DNA of 64,000 bases from an uncultured Saprospiraceae bacterium (lineage in GTDB: Bacteria; Bacteroidota; Bacteroidia; Chitinophagales; Saprospiraceae): positions 1 to 64,000 of the forward strand of contig CALDGQ010000011.1 of the NCBI GenBank assembly GCA_937941765.1, written 5' to 3'. Below the pieces are notes generated by a model that was given only the letters and a program-made list of their open reading frames with translations, did no database searches and had not been told where the DNA came from. Both the position numbers and the translations under genes were made by a program. Shown one piece after another: positions 37,348 to 45,558 of this stretch (position 1 is the first letter of the stretch; the number at the start of each line of letters is the position of its first letter).

Positions 37348-39534
37348 ATGGCTATGCCTAAGGTTATAATTTTAGTGATTATTTCTATCTTAATTAGTCC
37401 AACGCAGAAAGTGTTGTGTAACCACGTTGTTGGAGGAGAAATAAATTACGAATGTCTTGGTGAAGGTTCAAATCCAAATTCGTTTACAATACGAGTTAAT
37501 TACTCTTCTTTTGAAGTTTGTGAGTTTGAATTTACGCAAGAAACCAAAATATTACGAAAATGGATTGACGGTTTATTTACAGATTTAATACTTAACTTAG
37601 ATACTTTTAACGTAATTGAAACAATTGATTATTCCTGCGTTCAAAACGAAAGTAATTTTTGTTATGTGAAGAATTATTACTCAAATGAATTTGAATTTAT
37701 TAAGTCGGATAGCGAAATATATTTGGAGGCAAGAAGCTGTTGTAGAGATGCAGACATTATAAATTTGGACGCAAATGGATTAAGTTTAGGTGCCGTTTAT
37801 ATGATTGATCTTTCTACTTTTGCGCAACAAGAATGTAACAATAGTCCTAATATTGAGAATAATCTTCCTGCTTCATTTTGTAAAAATGAATTTTTTGAAC
37901 TAAATTTAGCTGGCAATGACATTGAAAATGATCAGATTATTTATGAATTTTGTGCTCCCTTGAACACCCCTTCCGAGCCTGTCGATGTTCCTGATTTTCC
38001 ATCATTACCTTTTAATTTCCCGGATTATGGTCCACTTTATCCCTTAGGTCAAGGAGTACTAAGTCTTGACCCAAATCTTGGCATTCTTTCTGGCATCCCT
38101 TCAAACCTCGGTTCATTTGTGGTAGGAATTTGTGTTACTGAATATAGAAATGGACAATACCTTAGCAAGACTCGGCGTGATATTCAAATCAATGTCACAG
38201 ATTGTATCCCTTACGTGCAAGCCGATATGAATTCAGACTCAATTACAGATGAAAGTATATTTATTATCAATAGTTGCAATCAGCCAACAATTAATTTCGA
38301 AAATCTAAGCATAGAAGAGAATAATATAAATAGCCAACTTTGGACTATTGATATGGGTACGGATATTGTGACCTCTGATGAATGGAATCCTACAATCTTT
38401 TTCGAAGAAGCAGGAACTTATTCTGGAAATCTAGTTATCAATCCTAATGAAGAATGTTCTGATTCCATAGATTTTATTGTAAATATAGTTACCGATATTA
38501 TTCCTGATTTTACGACTATTTATGATACTTGTATTAGCGGGCCGGTGAAGTTTTTCAACAATTCATATGCGAATGGAAGCGAGCTTTCTTTTTTTGAATG
38601 GTCATTTGGTGATAGTACTTATTCTTATGAATTGGAAGTAGAGAAAATTTATCAAAACCCTGGAATATATGATGTCCAACTGAAAGTAATAGATGAATTT
38701 GGCTGTGCAGATAGTATTAACAATGTGCTAGATTGGCGACCTGCTCCTGCTATTATTATTGCCCCACCCAGAATTCCCGCTAGTTGTGCGCCTTTGGAAA
38801 CAAAATTAATCAATCTTTCATGGCCTATTGATTCAACTTATTCTTTTGAGTGGGATTTTGGGGATGGTACTTTTGTATATGATGAAATTAACCCGATGCA
38901 TACTTATAGTAAACATGGCACTTACGATATATTTGTTTCAGTTACCTCACCAATAGGATGTATTGCAGATACTTTGTTTGAGCAATTGATCCTTGTAGAA
39001 GAACCGCCAGCCGCATCATTTAATTATTTACCAACAGCACTTACATCCTTTAATTCAATAATTTCCATTACGGATTTTTCTGAGCGCGCAGTGCATTGGC
39101 ATTGGCTCTTCGACCAAGTCGATAGTAGTTATATACAAGAACCTATCTATGAGTTTGCAGATACTGGTTTTCACACAGTTCGATTGGTCGTGAAAGATAT
39201 TTATGGTTGTACAGATACTTTGGTGCAAAAAGTAGATGTAATACCTGCAGTTACTTATTTCTTGCCAAATGCTTTCTCGCCAAATGGTGATGGCCAAAAT
39301 GATGTGTTTCAAGCGAAAGGGATTTTAGAATATGTGACTGACTTCCAAATTAAAATTTTTAACAGATGGGGACAAATCGTTTTTGAATCATTTGATCCAG
39401 AGATTAATTGGAGTGGATTTGATCAAACTAATAATCAATTTTACCCAAATGGAGTGTATTCATTTATCATAAGATATAAAATATCAAGAGGTAACATTGA
39501 AAATAAAACAGGATTCGTTACAATTGTCAATTAA
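37348..39534 (+). CDS. PKD-repeat surface protein with T9SS type B (CHU_C) sorting domain
   Basis: This 728-residue protein has a signal peptide at about 1-25 (ending KVLC). The mature start HVVGGEINYECLG is a common opening of Bacteroidota gliding-associated proteins. A cadherin/Ig-like region fills about 160-290, and two or three PKD modules lie at about 390-635, with WSFGDS and FEWDFGDGT as the marker motifs. The last 85 residues (FLPNAFSPNGDGQNDVF, IFNRWGQIVFES) are the CHU_C / T9SS type B sorting domain. It should be exported and surface-held. No PorP/SprF-like gene adjoins it, unlike the adhesin at 4925. The next gene starts three bases after its stop. Confidence 0.85.
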   Translation: MAMPKVIILVIISILISPTQKVLCNHVVGGEINYECLGEGSNPNSFTIRVNYSSFEVCEFEFTQETKILRKWIDGLFTDLILNLDTFNVIETIDYSCVQNESNFCYVKNYYSNEFEFIKSDSEIYLEARSCCRDADIINLDANGLSLGAVYMIDLSTFAQQECNNSPNIENNLPASFCKNEFFELNLAGNDIENDQIIYEFCAPLNTPSEPVDVPDFPSLPFNFPDYGPLYPLGQGVLSLDPNLGILSGIPSNLGSFVVGICVTEYRNGQYLSKTRRDIQINVTDCIPYVQADMNSDSITDESIFIINSCNQPTINFENLSIEENNINSQLWTIDMGTDIVTSDEWNPTIFFEEAGTYSGNLVINPNEECSDSIDFIVNIVTDIIPDFTTIYDTCISGPVKFFNNSYANGSELSFFEWSFGDSTYSYELEVEKIYQNPGIYDVQLKVIDEFGCADSINNVLDWRPAPAIIIAPPRIPASCAPLETKLINLSWPIDSTYSFEWDFGDGTFVYDEINPMHTYSKHGTYDIFVSVTSPIGCIADTLFEQLILVEEPPAASFNYLPTALTSFNSIISITDFSERAVHWHWLFDQVDSSYIQEPIYEFADTGFHTVRLVVKDIYGCTDTLVQKVDVIPAVTYFLPNAFSPNGDGQNDVFQAKGILEYVTDFQIKIFNRWGQIVFESFDPEINWSGFDQTNNQFYPNGVYSFIIRYKISRGNIENKTGFVTIVN

Positions 39535-39536
39535 TT

Positions 39537-40337
39537 ATGAAATTCTCTAAAAAAACTGCAAAAAAAAATGGTTCATTTAATAGTTGGGCAAAATATATTT
39601 TCCCAACACTCGGTCTTTTGTTGTTATGGAATCAATTTTTTTATACAGATAAATCAGTTTCTTTTTTAGACTATGAAGGGTTTTCCATATCAGGTATAAC
39701 TTCATTCTTGTTTGCTATTCTATTAATAATTGCTGGACTTTATTTTTTTAGAGGAGGAACATTTGATTCAATGTTCAAGTGGAAAGGGAAAAAGAAAATA
39801 GTATTAATTTTGATAATTGTATTCGTCGGATTTGAGATAATAATTTCACCCAGATTAAAGTCAGGTGCCGAAAATTATAAATATTATTTACCATTAAATA
39901 GAATTCAGACTTCCGAAATTATTGGAACCACCACTAAGCATACATCAATTTGGATAAATGACTATGGTCCTGATCATCGGGAAGATATGAAAAGGCATCG
40001 CCCATCTGTTGCTTTACATGGGGGCTTAAAAGAATATCCAAATATTTATTTTGATTACCCCAGCGAGCTTGTTCTGAAAACAGAAGTAGAAAATATTAGA
40101 AATAAAAATCCAGAAAGAATGGCTGAGCAGCAATCTGAAAGATACCAAAGAACAAACAAAGAATTTCCAAACTATGTGAAATATACTAGACTTCCAGAAG
40201 GAACAAAAGTCAAATTAAAAATTAGAAGTACAGATTTCAATAAAATAAATGCTTTAAATGATTCTAAGAGTAAAGTTAGTTTTTATGAATTAATTGTTGG
40301 TAAAGAGCTTCTGGTTAGAAAATTTGGGATACAGTAG
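39537..40337 (+). CDS. Hypothetical membrane protein
   Basis: This 266-residue protein belongs to no family I recognise. It has three predicted membrane segments (about 18-33, 52-70 and 84-102), then a charged soluble domain of about 160 residues (KHTSIWINDYGPDH, ERYQRTNKEFPNYVKY). No catalytic motif is evident. It begins three bases after the preceding type B protein, so they are probably co-transcribed. A link to that protein's function is possible but unsupported. Confidence 0.6.
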   Translation: MKFSKKTAKKNGSFNSWAKYIFPTLGLLLLWNQFFYTDKSVSFLDYEGFSISGITSFLFAILLIIAGLYFFRGGTFDSMFKWKGKKKIVLILIIVFVGFEIIISPRLKSGAENYKYYLPLNRIQTSEIIGTTTKHTSIWINDYGPDHREDMKRHRPSVALHGGLKEYPNIYFDYPSELVLKTEVENIRNKNPERMAEQQSERYQRTNKEFPNYVKYTRLPEGTKVKLKIRSTDFNKINALNDSKSKVSFYELIVGKELLVRKFGIQ

Positions 40338-40341
40338 AAAT

Positions 40342-40560
40342 CTATTTTCTTGAGGCATTAGAAAATGGAGAAGCTAGGATTTTGGAGCCACTACCGCTTT
40401 GTGAATTTGATTCTGGGGTTTGGACGGCTTGTGATATAAATCCAATGATGGAATCATCATCTTGTACACGATAGTATGAATTAGTATTGTATAATTTAAA
40501 TTTTTCAGTTCTTGAAAAGTAACAATTGTACTCAACAAAAAAATTAAAAGACCATGGTCT
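40342..40560 (-). pseudogene. Possible gene remnant
   Basis: On the minus strand 72 codons are open, ending in NASRK and a stop at 40342. They have a protein-like composition (YRVQDDDSIIGFISQAVQ in the middle, a Ser/Gly-rich end). The stretch is bounded upstream by a stop and contains no start codon, and I find no clean continuation in the other frames upstream. It could be the 3' end of a truncated gene, or chance. No family is recognised. Confidence 0.3.
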
Positions 40561-40740
40561 TCACTTGCTAAACTTTATGTTGTCATTGAGCCGTACCCTC
40601 ACACAGCAGGGCACTTAAATGTAGATGTTCATTTTAATAAAAACTTTATGATTTTCTATTGGTTTGGTTTTGTGTGTTTTTGTGTGTTTTTGTTTTCTTT
40701 GCCTACTTTTTATTATGGGTATTTTGTATACTATGGATTA

Positions 40741-40807
40741 ATCTTTAGTCGCCAAATGAGAAGCACCACCAAGAAAGGGCGACTAAAGATCGCCCGAACA
40801 AGAAATA
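40741..40807. repeat. Hairpin repeat, family R3 (copy 2)
   Basis: ATCTTTAGTCGCC (40741-40753) pairs perfectly with GGCGACTAAAGAT (40778-40790), followed by CGCCCGAACAAGAAATA as in the copy at 35978. The left arm is shorter than in copy 1. Upstream, 40561-40740 shows only a short TTTTGTGTG direct repeat. Confidence 0.8.
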
Positions 40808-40826
40808 AATGAGTTGAACATTGAGC

Positions 40827-40914
40827 GTGATGAGTGGCTCCTCCAATTGCTTAATGATAGGAAGAAGCCACTCATCACTCAACACTCATCACTCAAAAAC
40901 TCATCACTCATCAC
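40827..40914. repeat. Hairpin plus ACTCATC microsatellite before the rnhA 3' end
   Basis: GTGATGAGTGGCT near 40827 pairs with AGCCACTCATCAC near 40866. The bases to 40914 then repeat the unit ACTCATC with small variations (CACTCATCACTCAACACTC and so on). It lies between R3 copy 2 and rnhA. Confidence 0.65.
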
Positions 40915-40915
40915 T

Positions 40916-40964
40916 GCAGAAAATAAAAGCTTGTCTGCTAGCAGCACAAGCTTTTATTTTCTGC
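40916..40964. terminator. 19-bp perfect inverted repeat overlapping the end of rnhA
   Basis: GCAGAAAATAAAAGCTTGT (40916-40934) pairs perfectly with 40946-40964. The right arm includes the last codons and stop of rnhA (minus strand). It may act as a terminator or protect the 3' end; the strand-appropriate T-run is part of the stem rather than after it. Confidence 0.5.
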
Positions 40965-41586
40965 CAAAATCCGCAGGAATCTCCCCCCATTCCTCCGTCT
41001 TCCACTTAATAATTTCATTTTTGTAATGATTTTCACGAAGCCACTTCTCAGCACGTGCAATTAACTCCCAAAGAATTTTAGTAGTAGGTGTTTTCGCTAG
41101 TTTAGTGTTAGCTTTTCTTTTACGAACCCAAGCCATAGCAGTCCGAGAATCAGAATATATCGGTGTAGAATCGTTGCCCTTTTTTTGTAAATATGCCAAT
41201 GCGTGCACGAGTGCCAAAAATTCTCCTACATTATTAGTTCCACCATTGAAAGGACCTTGATGAAAAAACTGCAAACCCGTTTTCGTATCGACCCCTTGAT
41301 ATTCCATGATGCCTGGATTACCACTACAAGCTGCATCAACAGCAAGACTTTCCCAGTTAATTGCTTTTTGAGCTGCTGGGTCTAGCACCTTTTTCGTTTT
41401 TACATTCGTATCAATATGAGTATTCAAGTCATCACTAAAAGCAGCTTCAGCCGCAGCTCTCGTTTTGAAAGATTTATATTTTGCACCGGGATAACCTTTG
41501 ATCGACAATTGACATGCCGTCCAACTATCGAAAACACCAGGACTGTTGCCTACCCAAACGACGTAGAATTTTTTGCTTTTTGCCAT
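40954..41586 (-). CDS. rnhA: Ribonuclease HI with N-terminal viroplasmin domain
   Basis: This 210-residue enzyme cleaves the RNA strand of RNA-DNA hybrids in the cytoplasm. The N-terminal 45 residues (KFYVVWVGNSPGVFDSW, YKSFKTRAAAEAAF) are a viroplasmin/RNase H1 N-terminal domain that binds hybrids. The catalytic domain (about 75-210) has the acidic residues Asp84 (VDAACSGNPG), Glu122 (NNVGEFLAL), Asp146 (YSDSRTA) and Asp206 (PADFG). The domain arrangement and length are normal for Bacteroidota. The gene is bracketed by repeats on both sides: a perfect hairpin overlaps its end and the large R1 element starts 13 bases before its ATG. Confidence 0.95.
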   Translation of the reverse strand: MAKSKKFYVVWVGNSPGVFDSWTACQLSIKGYPGAKYKSFKTRAAAEAAFSDDLNTHIDTNVKTKKVLDPAAQKAINWESLAVDAACSGNPGIMEYQGVDTKTGLQFFHQGPFNGGTNNVGEFLALVHALAYLQKKGNDSTPIYSDSRTAMAWVRKRKANTKLAKTPTTKILWELIARAEKWLRENHYKNEIIKWKTEEWGEIPADFGRK

Positions 41587-41598
41587 GAATTAAAGATT

Positions 41599-41828
41599 AA
41601 TTAAAAATGTAAAATTAAAAATTTAAAATAGGACGTATATGCGTGAGCACGTCAGGCTGTGCGAAAATTCCCAAAAGCAAAGAGGTTAGAAACCTTTTGC
41701 TCGAATACCGTGTGTGTTACGAGATGAAGGTTTCTAACCTCTCATCTCGAACGAGTATTTTCGCACAGTCTGACGTATGCACACGAATCAAGGGCATATT
41801 TTACATCATTAATTTTACATTTTTAATT
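41599..41828. repeat. 230-bp nested inverted-repeat element, family R1 (complete copy)
   Basis: Three nested arm pairs share one centre. The outer pair 41599-41618 / 41809-41828 is 20 bases and perfect, the middle pair 41650-41668 / 41757-41775 is 19 bases with one mismatch (GTGCGAAAAT core), and the inner pair 41681-41696 / 41727-41742 is 16 bases and perfect (AGAGGTTAGAAACCTT). The inner and middle-right parts recur at 65-165. No open frame for a transposase is present, so it resembles a MITE or a structured RNA/DNA element. The remaining gap to 42055 has no gene. Confidence 0.85.
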
Positions 41829-42022
41829 CTTCACGTTCTATCGTCTATTATGCATTGTTAATTTCTCACGTCCAGTCGTTCAATAAAGAGAAGTTATCAA
41901 CAACTTATTAACATATACTAAATCCAACTAGCAAATTAGGAACCTGACGTATAACTTGGTGATTATTAGACGTTTTAGAAAGAATTAAATCAAAATAAAT
42001 AAGAAAATATCATATATAAAAG

Positions 42023-42030
42023 TATATTTG
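42023..42030 (+). promoter_or_regulatory. -7 element upstream of the TatD-family gene
   Basis: TATATTTG matches TAnnTTTG and lies 25 bases before the TTG start, a suitable distance. No TTG is found about 20 bases upstream. Confidence 0.45.
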
Positions 42031-42055
42031 GTTTATAAAACGGATAAAAAGAGAA

Positions 42056-42856
42056 TTGGAATTAGTTGATACACATGCTCATCTCTACTTAAATAAATTT
42101 GATGAGGACCGAAATGAAGTGATGCAGCGAGCTGCAGAGAATGGAATAAATCGAATTTATCTTCCTAATATAGATCGTCAATCTATCGACTCCATGTTGA
42201 AAATGGAGAAAGCATATCCGGAAATCTGTTTCCCGATGATGGGTTTACATCCGTGTTCGGTGAAGGAGAATTATTTGGAAGAATTGGAGATTGTAGAAAA
42301 TTGGTTGAAGAAAAGACCATTTATAGCAGTAGGGGAGATTGGGATTGATTTGTATTGGGACAAAACATTTTTCCCACAACAAAAAGAAGCATTTAAGAAG
42401 CAGATGAATTGGGCAAAAGATTTAGATATTCCGATTGTCATTCATTCTAGAGATTCAACTGCTGAAGTAATAGAAATTTTAAAAGAAGAGCAGTCAGATA
42501 AATTGAGAGGCATATTCCATTGTTTTGGTGGAAATGTAGAAGAAGCGAAAAAGATTATCGACCTAGGATTTTTGTTAGGAATTGGTGGAGTATTGACTTA
42601 TAAGAAGTCGGGACTCGATCAAACACTGGCAGAAATTGATTTAAAAAACATGGTATTAGAAACAGACGCACCTTTCCTTTCACCAGTTCCATTTAGAGGA
42701 AAAAGAAATGAAAGTGCCTACATTTTAAATATAGCGGAACGCTTAGCAACGATAAAGAACATCAGTGTTGAGGAAGTAGCAAAGGTTACAACAAAAAATG
42801 CAAATACAGTTTTTGCATATCAATTCGACAAAGGAAAAAAAACGGAAGTACACTAA
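42056..42856 (+). CDS. tatD: TatD-family metal-dependent deoxyribonuclease
   Basis: This 266-residue amidohydrolase-fold nuclease family member is probably cytoplasmic; members act on DNA ends and have been linked to DNA repair and quality control. Metal-site motifs are all present: DTHAHL (His7, His9), EIGID (about 98), VIHSRDS, FHCFGG and ETDAPFLSP. The start is a TTG at 42056; no ATG is available before the conserved DTHAH, and starting later would delete the metal ligands. It is followed 184 bases later by tRNA-Ser. Physiological substrate is not shown. Confidence 0.92.
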   Translation: MELVDTHAHLYLNKFDEDRNEVMQRAAENGINRIYLPNIDRQSIDSMLKMEKAYPEICFPMMGLHPCSVKENYLEELEIVENWLKKRPFIAVGEIGIDLYWDKTFFPQQKEAFKKQMNWAKDLDIPIVIHSRDSTAEVIEILKEEQSDKLRGIFHCFGGNVEEAKKIIDLGFLLGIGGVLTYKKSGLDQTLAEIDLKNMVLETDAPFLSPVPFRGKRNESAYILNIAERLATIKNISVEEVAKVTTKNANTVFAYQFDKGKKTEVH

Positions 42857-43040
42857 AACAAACAAAACATAAATTTTAATAATTGTTTTGTCAAAGAACA
42901 AACTGTAAATATTCCATTTTCCGTCGTTGAAATATTTTGTAAAGTAACATTTATTTGCAATTTTTGTGTTTAACGCTTTTCGGCTATTGTGCTGAAATTG
43001 ATGTATTTATGTAGGTCATTTGTATAAATGACGAAAAGAA

Positions 43041-43131
43041 GGAGAGTTGGCCGAGCGGCTTAAGGCGCACGCTTGGAAAGCGTGTATACCTCAAAAGGGT
43101 ATCAAGGGTTCGAATCCCTTACTCTCCGCCA
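43041..43131 (+). tRNA. tRNA-Ser (anticodon GGA), with encoded CCA
   Basis: The acceptor stem GGAGAGT (43041-43047) pairs with ACTCTCC (43121-43127), followed by discriminator G and CCA. The D-arm is TGGCCGAGCGGCTTAAGGC, the anticodon stem CACGC/GCGTG has the loop TTGGAAA giving anticodon GGA, the long variable arm is typical of serine tRNA, and the T-arm is GGGTTCGAATCCC. It reads UCC/UCU codons. Confidence 0.97.
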
Positions 43132-43202
43132 TTTTAGAGCAAATAATATTTAAACAATCATATTTTATTCAACTTCAAAATCAATCGTAAAACCACTTAG
43201 TT

Positions 43203-43928
43203 ATGCGTAAATTATTTTCACTTTTATTGGTTACCGTTGTTTCATTCACTATGGGTGCTAGTCAGTTAATGGCTCAAGCAGAAGGTGGAGGCTCCGGTTT
43301 TCAGACGTTGAAGCAATATTTTATTGAAGGAGACTGGAGATTCATGAGTTTGGTACTTGTGTGTCTTATTCTAGGATTAGCTTTCTGTATTGAAAGAATT
43401 ATCACCCTTAATGTTGCAACAACAAACACAGACAAATTACTTTCTCGTATAGATGATAACCTAAAATCAGGTGATCTTCAAGGTGCAATGGAAGTAGCTA
43501 AATCTACTGCAGGACCAACTGCAAGTATCTTGTACGAAGGTCTTAAAAATGCAAACAAAGGACCTGAAGCTGTTGAAAAAGCAATCGTTTCTTATGGTTC
43601 TGTTCAGATGGGACTTTTAGAAAAAGGATTGATCTGGATTTCACTTTTTATTGCGATTGCACCGATGCTCGGGTTTATGGGTACAGTAATCGGGATGATC
43701 CAGGCATTTGATAACATTGCTCGTGTAGGAGATTTATCACCTTCAGTAGTTGCAGGTGGTATCAAGGTCGCACTATTGACAACTGTATTTGGATTGGTCG
43801 TAGCGATTATCCTTCAAATCTTTTACAATTACATTATCTCTAAGATTGACTCTATCGTCGGTAAGATGGAAGAGACTTCTATTGGATTTGTAGATGTAAT
43901 GGCTAACAACAATGTTTTTAAAAACTAA
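43203..43928 (+). CDS. exbB: MotA/TolQ/ExbB-family proton channel protein
   Basis: This 241-residue inner-membrane subunit of a proton-driven motor pairs with ExbD-type proteins to power outer-membrane processes such as TonB-dependent uptake. It opens with an apparent signal peptide (to about residue 25, LMAQA), then three membrane segments at about 48-66, 145-168 and 185-210. The last two carry the family core GLLEKGLIWISLFIAIAPMLG (read in two pieces around 135-157) and GTVIGMIQAF. First gene of a tight cluster with a small membrane protein and two ExbD genes. ExbB and TolQ cannot be separated from sequence alone; the paired ExbDs and N-terminal extension favour the Bacteroidota ExbB type. 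Confidence 0.88.
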   Translation: MRKLFSLLLVTVVSFTMGASQLMAQAEGGGSGFQTLKQYFIEGDWRFMSLVLVCLILGLAFCIERIITLNVATTNTDKLLSRIDDNLKSGDLQGAMEVAKSTAGPTASILYEGLKNANKGPEAVEKAIVSYGSVQMGLLEKGLIWISLFIAIAPMLGFMGTVIGMIQAFDNIARVGDLSPSVVAGGIKVALLTTVFGLVVAIILQIFYNYIISKIDSIVGKMEETSIGFVDVMANNNVFKN

Positions 43929-43944
43929 TTAAAGATCAAAACTG

Positions 43945-44424
43945 ATGTATAATTTATTATCAAAATATGGTCAAGTAGGCGCCTTTGGTGTTGGTTTATT
44001 GATCACAGTTATTTTTGTTTTTAGCATATTTACTGGATTAGAAGATTTCAATGCGTACGGACCTAAAGATGCAGCTCGTTTTGATACGACCATTTTTAAT
44101 TTCGGTATTGGAGTAGCAGTTGCTTTAGCAGCAGTCGCATTTATTATCATGTTGATTTTTATTCTTTTGAATACCGTTACTTCTCTAACAAGTGGAGGAG
44201 CCAAAGGGATGATAGGAATTTTAATCGCTGTGATCGTTTTTGCAGTTTGCTATTTTTTAGCAGAGCCTTTAACAGGTGGTCCTTTAGATGAATACTGTCA
44301 AAAGTTTTTTGTTACAGAAGGACAAAGTCAATTAATCAGTGGAAGTGTCAACGCAAGTATTATTATGTGTGGAATCGCTTTAGCTGTATTTGTACTTTCT
44401 GAAATCCGTAACATTTTTAAATAA
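43945..44424 (+). CDS. Small four-helix membrane protein of the ExbB/ExbD operon
   Basis: This 159-residue protein has four hydrophobic segments (about 14-33, 52-76, 86-105 and 133-152) and short polar loops. It belongs to no family I can name. It starts 16 bases after the exbB stop and ends nine bases before exbD1, so it is almost certainly part of the same transcript. It may be an accessory subunit of the proton motor; this rests on position only. Confidence 0.8.
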   Translation: MYNLLSKYGQVGAFGVGLLITVIFVFSIFTGLEDFNAYGPKDAARFDTTIFNFGIGVAVALAAVAFIIMLIFILLNTVTSLTSGGAKGMIGILIAVIVFAVCYFLAEPLTGGPLDEYCQKFFVTEGQSQLISGSVNASIIMCGIALAVFVLSEIRNIFK

Positions 44425-44433
44425 GAAGTTATT

Positions 44434-44982
44434 ATGCTAAAAAAAGGAAATAGTCTGCGACAAACGAACGAAATCAATGCAGGATCTATGGCAGATATTG
44501 CCTTCCTTTTATTGATTTTCTTCTTGGTAACAACTACCATCGCAGAAGATAAAGGTATCCTTGTAAAGCTACCACCATGGTCAGAAGACGAGCCAGATAT
44601 TACTAAATTGAATAAGCGAAATGTATATTCAGTGTTAGTAAATAAAGGTAACGAGCTGTTGGTGCGTGGAGAGCCGATGAGTACCAAAGAATTGCGTGAG
44701 AATACAAAGGAATTTATCATGAATCCTTTGAAACGTGAAGACCTTGCTGAAAAGCCAACCAAAGCAATTATATCATTGAAGAATGACCGTGGTACCAACT
44801 ATAAAACGTACCTGGAAGTTTACAATGAATTAAAAGCAGCATACCGAGAAATTTGGGATGCTGAAGGTCAAAAAAGACATGGCAAAGATTACGAATTTTT
44901 AACCAGAGATCAGAAGAAAAATTTGCGTAAAGATATTCCATTGATTATATCTGAAGCAGAACCTACTTCATTTGGTGAATAA
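44434..44982 (+). CDS. exbD: ExbD-family biopolymer transport protein (first copy)
   Basis: This 182-residue protein has one N-terminal membrane helix (about 19-39) carrying the essential proton-path aspartate Asp21 in SMADIAFLLLIFFLVTT, then a periplasmic domain that is longer than in the two other ExbDs here. The periplasmic part starts with KLPPWSEDEPD, usual for Bacteroidota ExbD. It pairs with the ExbB-like protein in the stator-like motor. It lies in the operon, nine bases after the small membrane protein. Confidence 0.9.
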   Translation: MLKKGNSLRQTNEINAGSMADIAFLLLIFFLVTTTIAEDKGILVKLPPWSEDEPDITKLNKRNVYSVLVNKGNELLVRGEPMSTKELRENTKEFIMNPLKREDLAEKPTKAIISLKNDRGTNYKTYLEVYNELKAAYREIWDAEGQKRHGKDYEFLTRDQKKNLRKDIPLIISEAEPTSFGE

Positions 44983-45025
44983 CAACGTAATTGCTAATTA
45001 AATTTTATTTAAAATTAGATAGAAT

Positions 45026-45493
45026 ATGTCAAAATTTCAGAAGAACAAAGGAAAGGAATCACCGAAAGTAAATACGGCTTCCTTACCAGATATCATCTTC
45101 ATGTTGTTATTCTTCTTTATGGTGACAACAGTATTGAGAGATTCAGAATTGAAATTGGATGTGAACACACCAGAAGCAACAGAGTTGACTAAATTGGAAA
45201 AAAAGTCATTGGTAAATTACATTTATGTAGGAAAACCAATGGCCAAATATCAAGCAACTTACGGTACAAAACCACAAATGCAACTTGGTGACAAGTTTGC
45301 TTCCGTGGCTGATATTCCATTGTTTTTGGAAAAACATAAGATTAAAGTACCCGAAGGACAACGTCCAGGTATCACTACTTCATTAAGAATTGATGGAGAT
45401 GTAACAATGGGTATTATTCAAGATATCAAAACAGAATTAAGAAAGTCTGGACAATTGAAGTTGAACTATTCAGCGAGTCCAAGAGCAGAATGA
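45026..45493 (+). CDS. exbD: ExbD-family biopolymer transport protein (second copy)
   Basis: This 155-residue protein has its single membrane helix with Asp22 in ASLPDIIFMLLFFFMVTT and a short periplasmic domain (KKSLVNYIYVGKP, LRIDGDVTMGIIQDIKTEL). It is a heterotypic partner of the first ExbD, 43 bases downstream. It is closely similar over its whole length to the ExbD at 47343, so a local duplication is clear. A strong terminator follows. Confidence 0.9.
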   Translation: MSKFQKNKGKESPKVNTASLPDIIFMLLFFFMVTTVLRDSELKLDVNTPEATELTKLEKKSLVNYIYVGKPMAKYQATYGTKPQMQLGDKFASVADIPLFLEKHKIKVPEGQRPGITTSLRIDGDVTMGIIQDIKTELRKSGQLKLNYSASPRAE

Positions 45494-45517
45494 TTTTGTT
45501 ATTTTAATTCTAACAAT

Positions 45518-45556
45518 AAAACCGCTAAGTGCATTTGTGCTTAGCGGTTTTTTTTA
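45518..45556 (+). terminator. Terminator of the ExbB/ExbD operon
   Basis: AAACCGCTAAG pairs with CTTAGCGGTTT around TGCATTTGTG, followed by eight T in all. The same stem follows the duplicated exbD at 47817. Confidence 0.9.
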
Positions 45557-45558
45557 TG

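Noticed and set aside
41900-41925. TTATCAACA and TTATTAACA considered as DnaA boxes of an origin
   Set aside because: Only two imperfect matches, no cluster, no dnaA or other origin genes nearby.
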